A stretch of 64,000 nt of DNA from Macrostomum hystrix (Eukaryota > Platyhelminthes > Macrostomidae). Below, piece by piece: positions 22,300 through 33,400 of this stretch; the stretch's first letter is position 1, and each line of letters opens with the position of its first letter. The stretch lies in NCBI GenBank assembly GCA_950097015.1, contig CATNEN010000003.1, forward strand, positions 6,412,001 through 6,476,000, read 5' to 3'. The translations under genes and the position numbers were made by a program. The notes beneath the pieces were generated by a model. That model was not told the DNA's origin. It saw nothing but the letters and a program-made list of their open reading frames with translations, and did not search any database.

Positions 22300-23299
22300 T
22301 GTCTAAAGTTCAAAATGGCGTCTTCTTCATGCGACTTTGAAGGCATCCGCAAAAAATTGCAACTCGAAATAACTAAAGGCCTTATTTGTTACTGCTTTGA
22401 AATTATGTGCTAAACTTTGCCCGCCAGGCTATTGATTTGTGCACCAGTTTGGTCGGTTAATTTGATATCCTGAAACTCAGTCCATTGTGTCAGTTTTCAA
22501 ACAGGCTCAGACAATAATTTATTTGAAAATTCCACTTCCAAAGAAATTTGGTATTTTAATTCTATGCATATAGTTTATAGGTTGAGATTATTTTGATCTG
22601 TTAAGATTTCATTTTAACTGTACATAAATATTTGTCTTTTCGAACGTACTTTTTAAATAAATTAACTATAATTCTGTCCACTAAGTTTACGAATTCAATG
22701 TAGCTCGTAATTATATGTACTCATATAGATTGATAACTTTGAATAACATTAAAGCTACACGCAGAAATATTTCAATAAATTTTAATTGAATATCTACAAT
22801 TGAAACACATTTAATTGTGCCTTTTTTAGTTCTCGTTCTTTATAATTATTTTACCGATATTTCTACTGATCAGTAGACTAATGCGTCTCTGACGGCCTAT
22901 ATTTAATTAGAAAATAAAAAATGCCATTTCTTCAAGCGTGATAATCTAAAATGACGTTACTAAAAATGGCAACAATATATCAAATAGGAGGATGCCAATC
23001 AGCATCAAAGCATGTTGGCAATGTCCTTTGTGTGTGTGTGTGTGTGTATGTATGCACAAGCTACAAGTATTCGTGCGTGAGGTGTCCAATGGCGCAAAAA
23101 AATCTCTATGCGAAAGAAGCACTTTCGATGCTTCCAAAACAAACGACTGTTTGGCCAAGCGTGCCATTCAGATTGCTGCTGCTGCTGCTGCTGCTGCTCA
23201 GTTCTGCGAATGACGGTATTGTCGTGTCTTGTTCGCCTCTCAAGCGCTGCCTCAAACAAAGGTGACATTGACTGTACAGTGCCATTTTGCCTTTACATA
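22300..23299. other. AT-rich intergenic DNA with simple repeats
   Basis: No gene recognised. Contains AATAAA at 22656-22661 (a possible GADD45 polyadenylation signal), a GT dinucleotide run near 23028-23050 and a GCT run near 23172-23200. Confidence 0.5.
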
Positions 23300-23362
23300 G
23301 GAGATTGTAGCCTAGTGGTTACTGATAGGTCGTGGGTTCGCATCTCTACCCAAGGAGGACAA
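23300..23362 (+). mobile_element. tRNA-like SINE fragment
   Basis: Box A-like TAGCCTAGTGG (23308-23318) and box B-like GGTTCGCATC (23335-23344) occur in the right order. The spacing is shorter than in a true tRNA because the anticodon-arm region is missing. Likely a decayed SINE head; not a functional tRNA. Confidence 0.4.
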
Positions 23363-23439
23363 TGAGTGCGTGACCAAGACATTTAATTCTTCATGAGAAC
23401 TTTTCATCTTAATTTGATTAGTCAGTTAGCTTGCCTAAC

Positions 23440-25600
23440 AGAATAGCGACCTGTCTAACATCTCATTAGCTTGCCTAACAGAATAGCGACCTGTCTAACA
23501 TCTCATTAGCTTGCCTAACAGAATAGCGACCTGTCTAACATGTCATTAGCTTGCCTAATAGAAGAGCGACATGTCTAACATGTCATTAGCTTGCCTAACA
23601 GAATAGCGACCTGTCCAACATGTCATTAGCTTGCTTAATAGAAGAGCGACCTGTCTAACATGTCTATTAACTTGTCTAACTGTCTAGCGACCTGTCTAAC
23701 ATGTCTATTAGCTTGCCTAACAGAATAGCGACCTGTCTAACATCTCATTAGCTTGCCTAACAGAATAGCGACCTGTCTAACATATCATTAGCTTGCCTAA
23801 CAGACTAGCGACCTGTCCAACATGTCATTAGCTTGCCTAACAGACTAGCGTCCTGTCTAACATGTCATTAGCTTGCCTAATAGAAGAGCGACCTGTCTAA
23901 CATGTCATTAGCTTGCCTAACAGAATAGCGACCTGTCCAACATGTCATTAGCTTGCTTAATAGAAGAGCGACCTGTCTAACATGTCTATTAACTTGTCTA
24001 ACTGTCTAGTGACCTGTCTAACATGTCATTAGCTTGTCTAACTGTCTAGCGACCTGTCTAACATGTCTATTAGCTTGCCTAACAGAATAGCGACCTGTCT
24101 AACATCTCATTAGCTTGCTTAATAGAAGAGCGACCTGTCTAACATGTCTATTAACTTGTCTAACTGTCTAGTGACCTGTCTAACATGTCTATTAGCTTGC
24201 CTAACAGAATAGCGACCTGTCCAACATGTCATTAGCTTGCCTAATAGAAGAGCGACCTGTCTAACATGTCTATTAACTTGTCTAACTGTCTAGTGACCTG
24301 TCTAACATGTCTATTAGCTTGTCTAACTGTCTAGCGACCTGTCTAACATGTCTATTAGCTTGCCTAACAGAATAGCGACCTGTCTAACATGTCATTAGCT
24401 TGCCTAACAGAATAGCGACCTGTCCAACATGTCTATTAACTTGTCTAACTGTCTAGCGACCTGTCTAACATGTCTATTAGCTTGCCTAACAGAATAGCGA
24501 CCTGTCTAACATGTCATTAGCTTGCCTAACAGAATAGCGACCTGTCTAACATGTCATTAGCTTGCCTAACAGAATAGTGTCCTGTCTAACATGTCATTAG
24601 CTTGCCTAACAGAATAGCGACCTGTCCAACATGTCTATTAACTTGTCTAACTGTCTAGCGACCTGTCTAACATGTCATTAGCTTGTCTAACTGTCTATCG
24701 ACCTGTCTAACATGTCTATTAGCTTGCCTAACAGAATAGCGACCTGTCTAACATCTCATTAGCTTGCCTAACAGAATAGCGACCTGTCCAACATGTCTAT
24801 TAGCTTGTCTAACTGTCTAGCGACCCGTCTAACATGTCATTAGCTTGTCTAACTGTCTAACGACCTATCTAACATGTTTATTTGCTTGTCTAACTGTCTA
24901 TCGACCTGTCTAACATGTTTATTTGCTTGTCTAACTGTCTAGCGACCTGTCTAACATATCGTTAGCTTGTCTAACTGTCTAGCGACCCGTCTAACATGTC
25001 ATTAGCTTGTCTTTCTAGCGACCCGTCTAACATGTCATTAGCTTGTCTGTCTAGCGACCTGTCTAACATGTCATTAGCTTATCTAACTGTCTAACGACCT
25101 GTCTAACATGTCTTCAGCTTTTCTAACTGTCTAGCGACCTGTCTAACATGTCATTAGCTTGTCTAACTGTCTAGCGACCTGTCTAACATATCGTTAGCTT
25201 GTCTAACTGTCTAACGACCTATCTAACATGTTTATTTGCTTGTCTAACTGTCTATCGACCTGTCTAACATGTTTATTTGCTTGTCTAACTGTCTAGCGAC
25301 CTGTCTAACATATCGTTAGCTTGTCTAACTGTCTAGCGACCCGTCTAACATGTCATTAGCTTGTCTGTCTAGCGACCCGTCTAACATGTCATTAGCTTGT
25401 CTGTCTAGCGACCTGTCTAACATGTCATTAGCTTATCTAACTGTCTAACGACCTGTCTAACATGTCTTCAGCTTTTCTAACTGTCTAGCGACCTGTCTAA
25501 CATGTCATTAGCTTGTCTAACTGTCTAGCGACCTGTCTAACATATCGTTAGCTTGTCTAACTGGTTTATTAGCTTATCTAACAGTCTATTGATTGATCTA
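23440..25600 (+). repeat. About 40-bp minisatellite
   Basis: About 53 copies built from CGACCTGTCTAACATGTC and TAGCTTGCCTAACAGAATAG. A second subtype has TAACTGTCTAG in place of TAACAGAATAG. A block is duplicated with a 354-bp offset (CGACCTATCT at 24861 and 25215). Confidence 0.95.
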
Positions 25601-26150
25601 CCACATTGACTATTTATCGAACTAATCGGAAGCCACTCCACTCCACTCTGACATGTCAGTCAAAGTTGTTACTAACTAGTTAGCATTGGCTTGTCTAACG
25701 GGCGAGCAAAATGAAAATTTTCGCAAAGACATTTATCGTGACTGCTTTAGATTGTCAGCATTTAATATCGGCTTAAAGATTTGTTTGGTTGTTGACTGAA
25801 ATGAGATTTTTTCAATATCCCGATTTGTTTCCGTTTAAGCTAAAAAAGAATTAATCCTCGGCACCCACCAACCACCCCAGGACAATGAGGATGGCTCAGT
25901 TTCGTCCATTTACCCAGTTCCCAGCACCCGTTCCAAGCCAAGACTGCCAAGTCACGCTAGCCCCAATGCCCGCACAGATTTGACAATTTTATTGAGGAAT
26001 TATATCCTAGTTTACCTGGGCGCTTATCTCTTGGCTCACGCTAAGAGGTCTCCTAGGAGACGAGTGGGAGAAGCACAAACAGCTGCCTTGACATCTGCCT
26101 TTGGCGTCATCTCCCGTTGACATCTGGTGAGATTCCCAGTCTGGTTGTTA
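25601..26150. other. Spacer between arrays
   Basis: Mostly unique DNA. A 79-codon open frame at 25881-26117 follows an acceptor-like CCACCCCAG, but has no partner exon and no recognisable protein, so I do not call it a gene. Confidence 0.4.
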
Positions 26151-26154
26151 GTGA

Positions 26155-26895
26155 TTTAGGATAATCTGGGATATCATAATCTGATGATCTGGGATATCAT
26201 AATCTGTGGATCTGGGATATCATAATCTGTGGATCTAGGATATCATAATCTGAGGATCTGGGATATCATAATCTGAGGATCAGGGATTTCATAATCTGAG
26301 GATCTGGGATATCATAATCTGAGGATCAGGGATTTCATAATCTGAGGATCTGGGATATCATAATCTGAGGATCTGGGATATCATAATCTGAGGATCTGGG
26401 ATTTCATAATCTGAGGATCTGGGATATCATAATCTGAGGATCTGGGATATCATAATCTGTGGATCAGGGATTTCATAATCTGTGGATCTGGGATTTCATA
26501 ATCTGATGATTTGAAATATCATAACCTGAGGATCTGGGATATCATAACCTGAGGATCTGGGATATCATAATCTGTGGATCAGGGATTTCATAATCTGTGG
26601 ATCTGGGATTTCATAATCTGAGGATCTGGGATATCATAATCTGAGGATCTGGGATATCATAATCTGAGGATCTGGGATTTCATAATCTGAGGATCTTGGA
26701 TTTCATAATCTGAGGATCTGGGATATCATAATCTGAGGATCTCGGATATCATAATCTAAGGATCTGGGATATCATAATCTGAGGATCTGGGATCACTCGT
26801 TTTCAGGATCTGCGATTTCGTATCCTGATGATGTTGGATATACCATTTTGAGGATCTGAACCTTTGTAATCTGAGGATCTGGGATAAAAGTTTTT
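26155..26895 (+). repeat. 23-bp minisatellite
   Basis: About 28 good copies with core GATATCATAATCTGAGGATC and a TGGGATTTC variant, decaying after 26790. The unit contains GATATC and the GGGATTTC core seen in other arrays. Confidence 0.9.
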
Positions 26896-27714
26896 TGGAT
26901 GTGAAATTGCACAGCCTGAGGCATATCCCGATTTGATCAGTTAAAAAATCGGAAATGTCCACGTTATATGCATTTTAACTTTTGTCCATTAGTATGGCAC
27001 TTAACTCTGGTGTCCCCCCAGTCCATGGACTGAACATCTGGTTTAACTAGTTTTCTTTTTTTACTCGATAAATAACAAATCCCTGATGATTTTAACAAAA
27101 TAATCTTTTCTTCTTAAGATTTGAGGATTCTAGTTATTTCCCTGGCTTAAGCCTGTTGCTGAAATTGATTTTCACTTCAATAACAACTGTCGATAAATAA
27201 GATAAGATTTTTCTTTTTAGTTCGAAAAACTACAAATCCTTTTCCATGCTTCAATCCCAACTGTTAATAAATAAAAGGAACACAGTTTAAATCAATAAAA
27301 GTTATCTCGATCATTTATTTATGCAACGAACAAAACATACAGTTTTTCTTTGAAAACGGTGTACATCATTTTTTATTTTATGCTCGGGTTTGATTAAACT
27401 AAAATTAATGATCGCAATTTACAACAGTAAAAGCAGCAAAAGTGTACTGTTATTTTTTTAATGATATCGATACTTTGTCATACAATGTACCTCGATTTCT
27501 GTTTCTGTATATTAAAAAAAATAGACCGTCTGGATACTGCATTAACACGAAATTCGAAATATCCGGTATTGACTTGTGTGGGAAAATCGACAATTAATTA
27601 TAATACTTTTAATTCAATTCAACTGTAGAGAACGGGTTCATTGATTTGATTAATTTGTAAAATCACGAAATTTCTAATTTTGTCACGGGAATCTCAATGG
27701 TTTTACACAAAACC
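26896..27714. other. AT-rich spacer
   Basis: About 0.8 kb with no array, exon or element recognised. Confidence 0.5.
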
Positions 27715-28030
27715 CTGTGATTGCAAGGAAATCCTCAAGGTTTTTGGGAAATCCCGGCTATATCAGGGAAATCCCGACGATTTCAGGGAAACCCCAACAA
27801 ATTCAGGAAAATCCAAATGATATCATGGAAATCCCTTGGATTTTAGAGAAATCCGAATGATTTAGGGAAATCGAAACTATTTTAGGGAAATCCCAACTAT
27901 TTCAGGTAAATCTCAACGATTTCAGGGAAATCCCGACGATTTCAGGGAAATCCCGACGATTTTAGGGAAATCCCAATGATATCAGCATTGTTTGTAAGGA
28001 AATTCCGTACGATTTCAAGGAAATCCCATC
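27715..28030 (+). repeat. 20-bp minisatellite of GGGAAATCCC units
   Basis: About 15 copies with core GGGAAATCCCGACGATTTCA, six of them with an exact GGGAAATCCC decamer. The decamer fits the NF-kappaB consensus GGGRNWYYCC. The array lies 2.1 kb beyond the 3' end of the KLF gene. Confidence 0.8.
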
Positions 28031-28565
28031 AAACTAAGCTTCATGTTTTGAAACGTACGTAATAAACTACATAAGCAACATAGCATTGCACTTGATTCTA
28101 TCATAAACGAGACTCAGTAGTACGGAAAATTACGGCAATTTAATAAAATGGGTTACAGGTTTACAGCAGGACAGTGCAAACTATTATTCTGTACAGGAAA
28201 AAATTCTTAGGCGCAGATACAGTGAATGCTGGATTTCGTTTTTTCGAATCGGCTTTCGAAATGATTTCGCGATATTTTGTTACAAAAAAATGTTCAAAAA
28301 AGTAATTGATCAACAACTAAGATACTTCAATGAAAGCATTGAAACTTTTTTTACGATTTATCAAGGTTTTAGTTTGGAAAAGTGCAGTTCAAATTCACCA
28401 GGAACAAGCGTTTTTATGTAGTAAATCCTTACTCCTTTAAAACATGCTCAGAAGGATTTCATGCGCTATTAAAATACTTTAAAATGCACTCAGTGCCTTT
28501 TACTCGATACTGGATTCGATGCTTTTTATTGCTGCTGTATTTTGTCTTTTTCCTAGATTGTTTTT
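28031..28565. other. Spacer between arrays
   Basis: About 0.5 kb of AT-rich DNA; nothing recognised. Confidence 0.45.
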
Positions 28566-29215
28566 ATAGAGGATTTCTCTTGAATACAGCATTTATCTTG
28601 GACATAGGATTTCCCTCGGACACGAGATTGTCCTTAGAAACAGGATTTCCCTTGGAAACAGGATTTCCTTTGGACAGATAATTTCCCTTAGATTTCCTTT
28701 GAATACAGGATCTCCCTTGAACAGAGGATTTCCCTTGGATACAGGATCTCTCTTGGACAGAGGATTTCCCTTGGATACAGGATCGCCCCTGGATTGGGGA
28801 TTTCCCTTGGATTTCCCTTAGATACAGGATTCCCTTGGACAAATAATTTCCCTTAGGTTTGAATACAGGATCTCCTTTGGACAGAGGATTTCCCTTGGAT
28901 TTCCCTTGGATACAGAACTTCCCTTGAATACAGGATTTCCCTTGGACAGAGGATGTCCCTTGGATTTCCCTTAGATACCGGATTTTCATTCGGAACAGGA
29001 CTTGTTTTTAATACATGATTTCTGTTGAATACAGGATCTTCCTTGGACAGAGGATTTCCCTTGGATACAGAACTTCCCTTGAATACAGGATTTCCCTTGG
29101 ACAGAGGATGTCCCTTGGATTTCCCTTAGATACCGGATTTTCATTCGGAACAGGACTTGTTTTTAATACATGATTGAATACAGGATCTTCCTTGGATGTA
29201 GGATTCACTTGGAAA
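28566..29215 (+). repeat. About 18-bp minisatellite of GGATTTCCC units
   Basis: Core GGATTTCCCTTGGATACA with frequent fusions of two half-units. A longer block containing CATTCGGAACAGGAC is repeated at about 28990 and 29150. Antisense open frames rich in IQGKS are artefacts. Confidence 0.9.
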
Positions 29216-30183
29216 GAGGATATTTGGTGTCGAGTTAAACTCAGGTGCTGCACATATCACTTTTAGATGTTCTCGAAATGCTGCTCTCTTGTTTAAAACT
29301 TTATAAACATGAAAAGGCAATAGAATGTAGCCAAATTATTTTAATCGGAGCTGGATAATGGATTAGGCAATTCCCCAAGGACCGAAGCAAGCCTGCTCAA
29401 CCATAATCCGCTAAGCGATTTTTAAAAAATTATGCTTATTCGGAGAGAACACAGCATTGCAAGGTAACATTCAAATGATCAGAAACTCTGGCTTAACTAA
29501 GGATTTTTTTAATCAGGGCAAAATTTCGAACTTATTGATTTGTTCCTAGAAAAAGCGACACGTATTCTGAGAGGGTAAGGACACTAATAAATTGCAAAAA
29601 TCTAAAATATGCCGAATAATGAATGCGGTGTGAATTGAACAAAAAGCATGTCAAAATTGCTGGAGTTTTTGTACACAGACAGGAGACAGGAGTCAAAAAG
29701 TGGAGAAAAGTTTATCTGTAAAAATTATGTTGATTAATAGTTTTGCAATAAAAAATATCCTGTCTTATCATCTCGCTTATACCCAAATTAAATTTTATCT
29801 CTTAGTAAGCTAGCGCGCACGCTCTCTAAACGTGATGAAAATTGTCCTTGAAATTTGATTGGTCGAGAAAATATAAATCAAATATGGATGGATGAGTTGA
29901 TGCTATTTTTGAACATCTGGGAAACTCCCGGCACGTGACCAGTTTTAGCTAATGAAATACGCATACAAACGCGGATGAAGAATATTGTGAAACTCAAAGC
30001 TGGCGACAACATGAAACATTTTCATCACAAAGCAAAGCAAGCATATCGATCAAAAAAATCTCTAAGTGCATGATCTAGTCTTCTTTAGTTTAAGAAACAA
30101 TCGGAGAAAGCTTTTCCGCTTGCTCACAAGCCTCCTGCTAAGAAGATGCATAAGCCGCTAATTGTCAAGCCTCTAGTCTGGAG
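29216..30183. other. KLF 3' flank / probable 3' UTR
   Basis: No exon recognised. The 3' UTR of the minus-strand KLF gene should lie at the right-hand end. A CACGTG E-box is at 29932-29937 and TGATTGGTC (inverted CCAAT) near 29857. Confidence 0.45.
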
Positions 30184-30484
30184 TCACTGGTGCTTCTTCA
30201 TGTGCAGCGACAAATGGTCTGATCTGCTGAATGCTCGCTTGCAGATGTCGCACTGGAAGGGCCTGTCCCCTGTGTGCTTCCGAAAATGGCGCGTCAACTC
30301 GTCCGACCTGGCGAATCGCCAGCCGCAGCTGTGCCAGCCGCAAATATACGGCTTCTCGCCTGTGTGGGTGCGCATGTGCGCCTTCAGGTGCGAGCTCTTG
30401 CTGTAGGCCTTGCTGCAGCCCTGCTCGGGGCAGGCGTGTACACCTGAACGCTTCGTTGGCGATACGCCGTCTTTGCTGCTGTGC
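30184..30484 (-). CDS. KLF-like exon with three zinc fingers
   Basis: Acceptor AACCACTCAG on the minus strand; the first base completes Met from the previous exon. Encodes [18 protein letters not shown], then three C2H2 fingers, each with intact Cys/His pairs. TGA is at 30186-30184. Confidence 0.93.
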
Positions 30485-33400
30485 CTGAGTGGTTGATAGT
30501 AGAAAATTAACTCTGTGCTTTACAAATGATTACTCTTATTTGAATACTGGTTCCGATTCCCGTCATTAATCGCCTGGGATTTGCCATTATTTGCTTGCTG
30601 GGATTTCCGATTAGTTAGTTGCTGAAATTTCCTAGTAGATACTTGCTGGGATTTCCCATAAGTTACTTGCAGGGGTTTCCCATTAGTTACTGGCTGGAAT
30701 TTCCCCTTATTTACTTGTTGGGATTTCCCAGTAGTTACTTGCTGGGATTTCCGGTAAGTTACTTGCTGGGATTTCCCTTCAGTTTTTTTGTTGTGATTTT
30801 CCAATATTTACTTGCTGGGATTTCCCATTATTTAGTTGCTGCGATTTCCCAGTAGTCGGTTATTAAGGATTTCCTTAGACTGACTGGGAGTTCCCATGGA
30901 TACTGACTAGGATTTTCCATGGATACTGACTGGGATTTCCCCTAGATACTGACTGGGAGTTCCCCTGGATACTGACTGGGAATTCCCATGCATACTAATT
31001 TGGAGTTCCCATTGTTCCGCAAAATTTCTTACATTCGACCCTGAAGACTTCGACGATGCTTTGATCGCGACAGACCGGATGCGGCTGATTTAACAGTTCG
31101 ACCAGCAGCCATTGTAACCGAGCTATTAACTGGCGCTGCGTAGCCGCCAACAGCCGGGCGGGGCTCCGGTGAGTTCAGATACTCTAGAAGGCTGGCGTCC
31201 TCTAAACTGTTTGGTGTCGCAGACTTGCACGATGGTATTGGCGTCATCTCCTGCGTTTGGCAACAGCCAAACCCCTGATGCTGCTGATGCTGAAACTGCT
31301 GCTGCTGTTGCTTGCAAGGTGTTATTGGTGGACTTAAAATGCCAATTTCATGATTAAATAGTGTGCTAACACTCGGCAAAGGTTCCGCCTTGACTGGCTG
31401 ATTGTGCTGATGCTGCTGCTGCTGCTGCTGCTGATGCTGCTGCTCTGGCGCACTGCTATACACAATAGGAACATGATGATTCATGCAACCGCCAGCCAGA
31501 ATTATCTCTGGACTAGACAGGCCATGATGTTCAAGCTCCTGCTGATGCTGATGCTGCTGCTGATGCTGCTGCTGGTCATGCTGAATATTGATATCAGAAT
31601 GTTCAATAATGAAGTCCAAATCTAGTAGGCCTTCGTCGTGACAGCAGATACTTCCACTAGTTAACATCATCGGCTGATGCTGTTGATGAGTCTGGGCTTG
31701 CTGCTGCTGCTGCTGCTGCTGACAGCAGAGACTGGTGGACTCATAGTATAGCTGGCTGGCCAAGTCGCTAATTGGGTCGCGGCAGTTGAGCTGGTCATGG
31801 TAAGACTGCTGATGAAGCATGTCTAGGCCTTCGCGCACAGCAGCCGACGTGCTGGACATCTGACGATGCGACCGGCCTACGGCTGGCGAATCAGGCGAAC
31901 AGGTCGATGTACTGCCGGAGTGCGCCGACAGGGGCGACAATTGCGGAGTGGGCAGCTGGAAGGTTTTTGAGAAATGCAAAAGAACAGTAAAGAAAATTAA
32001 ATTTTCTGTTTCTCCTCATTTCGAATCATTTGGTACATTTGTACACGCACACAGATACTGTACGCAGGGACATGCTCACACAGGTGTGTACATCTGCCCT
32101 GACTTTCTCATCGTCAAGCAGTGTACACTCTCACTGTGCCTTGGAGGTTGGCCCTCAAGAGCGTAAATTGCACGAAAAGCCCCCAAGCCTTCTCTCCACG
32201 GCTGAGCCCCAAATGAATGTGGCCTCGCCGCGGAATCGAGCTCAGGGACCTTGGTGCGAGAGGCAAACGCGTTGGACCACTCTGCCATTAACTCCGTGTG
32301 ACCTCATTTGCTTTTGAAATGCAAAGATGGTGTCTGACACCCTGTTGAACGGTTGGAAGATGGTGTCTGACACCCTGTAGAATGGCTGGAAGATGGTGTC
32401 TGACACCCTGTAGAATGGCTGGGAGATGGTGTCTGACACCCTGTAGAATGGCTGGAAGATGGTGTCTGACACCCTGTAGAATGGCTGGAAGATGGTGTCT
32501 GACACCCTGTTGAATGGCTGGAAGATGGTGTCTGACACCCTGTAGAATGGCTGGAAGATGGTGTCTGACACCCTGTTGAATGGCTGGAAGATGGTGTCTG
32601 ACACCCTGTAGAATGGCTGGAAGATGGTGTCTGACACCCTGTAGAATGGCTGGAAGATGGTGTCTGACACCCTGTAGAATGGCTGGGAGATGGTGTCTGA
32701 CACCCTGTAGAATGGCTGGAAGATGGTGTCTGACACCCTGTAGAATGGCTGGAAGATGGTGTCTGACACCCTGTTGAATGGCTGGAAGATGGTGTCTGAC
32801 ACCCTGTAGAATGGCTGGGAGATGGTGTCTGACACCCTGTAGAATGGCTGGAAGATGGTGTCTGACACCCTGTAGAATGGCTGGAAGATGGTGTCTGACA
32901 CCCTGTTGAATGGCTGGAAGATGGTGTCTGACACCCTGTAGAATGGCTGGAAGATGGTGTCTGACACCCTGTTGAATGGCTGGAAGATGGTGTCTGACAC
33001 CCTGTTGAATGGCTGGAAGATGGTGTCTGACACCCTGTAGAATGGCTGGAAGATGGTGTCTGACACCCTGTTGAATGGCTGGACGATGGTGTCTGACACC
33101 CTGTTGAATGGCTGGAAGATGGTGTCTGACACCCTGTAGAATGGCTGGAAGATGGTGTCTGACACCCTGTTGAATGGCTGGAAGATGGTGTCTGACACCC
33201 TGTAGAATGGCTGGAAGATGGTGTCTGACACCCTGTTGAATGGCTGGAAGATGGTGTCTGACACCCTGTAGAATGGCTGGAAGATGGTGTCTGACACCCT
33301 GTTGAATGGCTGGAAGATGGTGTCTGACACCCTGTAGAATGGCTGGAAGATGGTGTCTGACACCCTGTTGAATGGCTGGAAGATGGTGTCTGACACCCTG

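Noticed and set aside
23300-23362. A true tRNA gene
   Set aside because: The box A to box B distance is too short for a folded tRNA.
25881-26117. A 79-codon open frame behind an acceptor-like site
   Set aside because: No upstream exon in phase, no recognised family, and frames of this length occur by chance in 64 kb.
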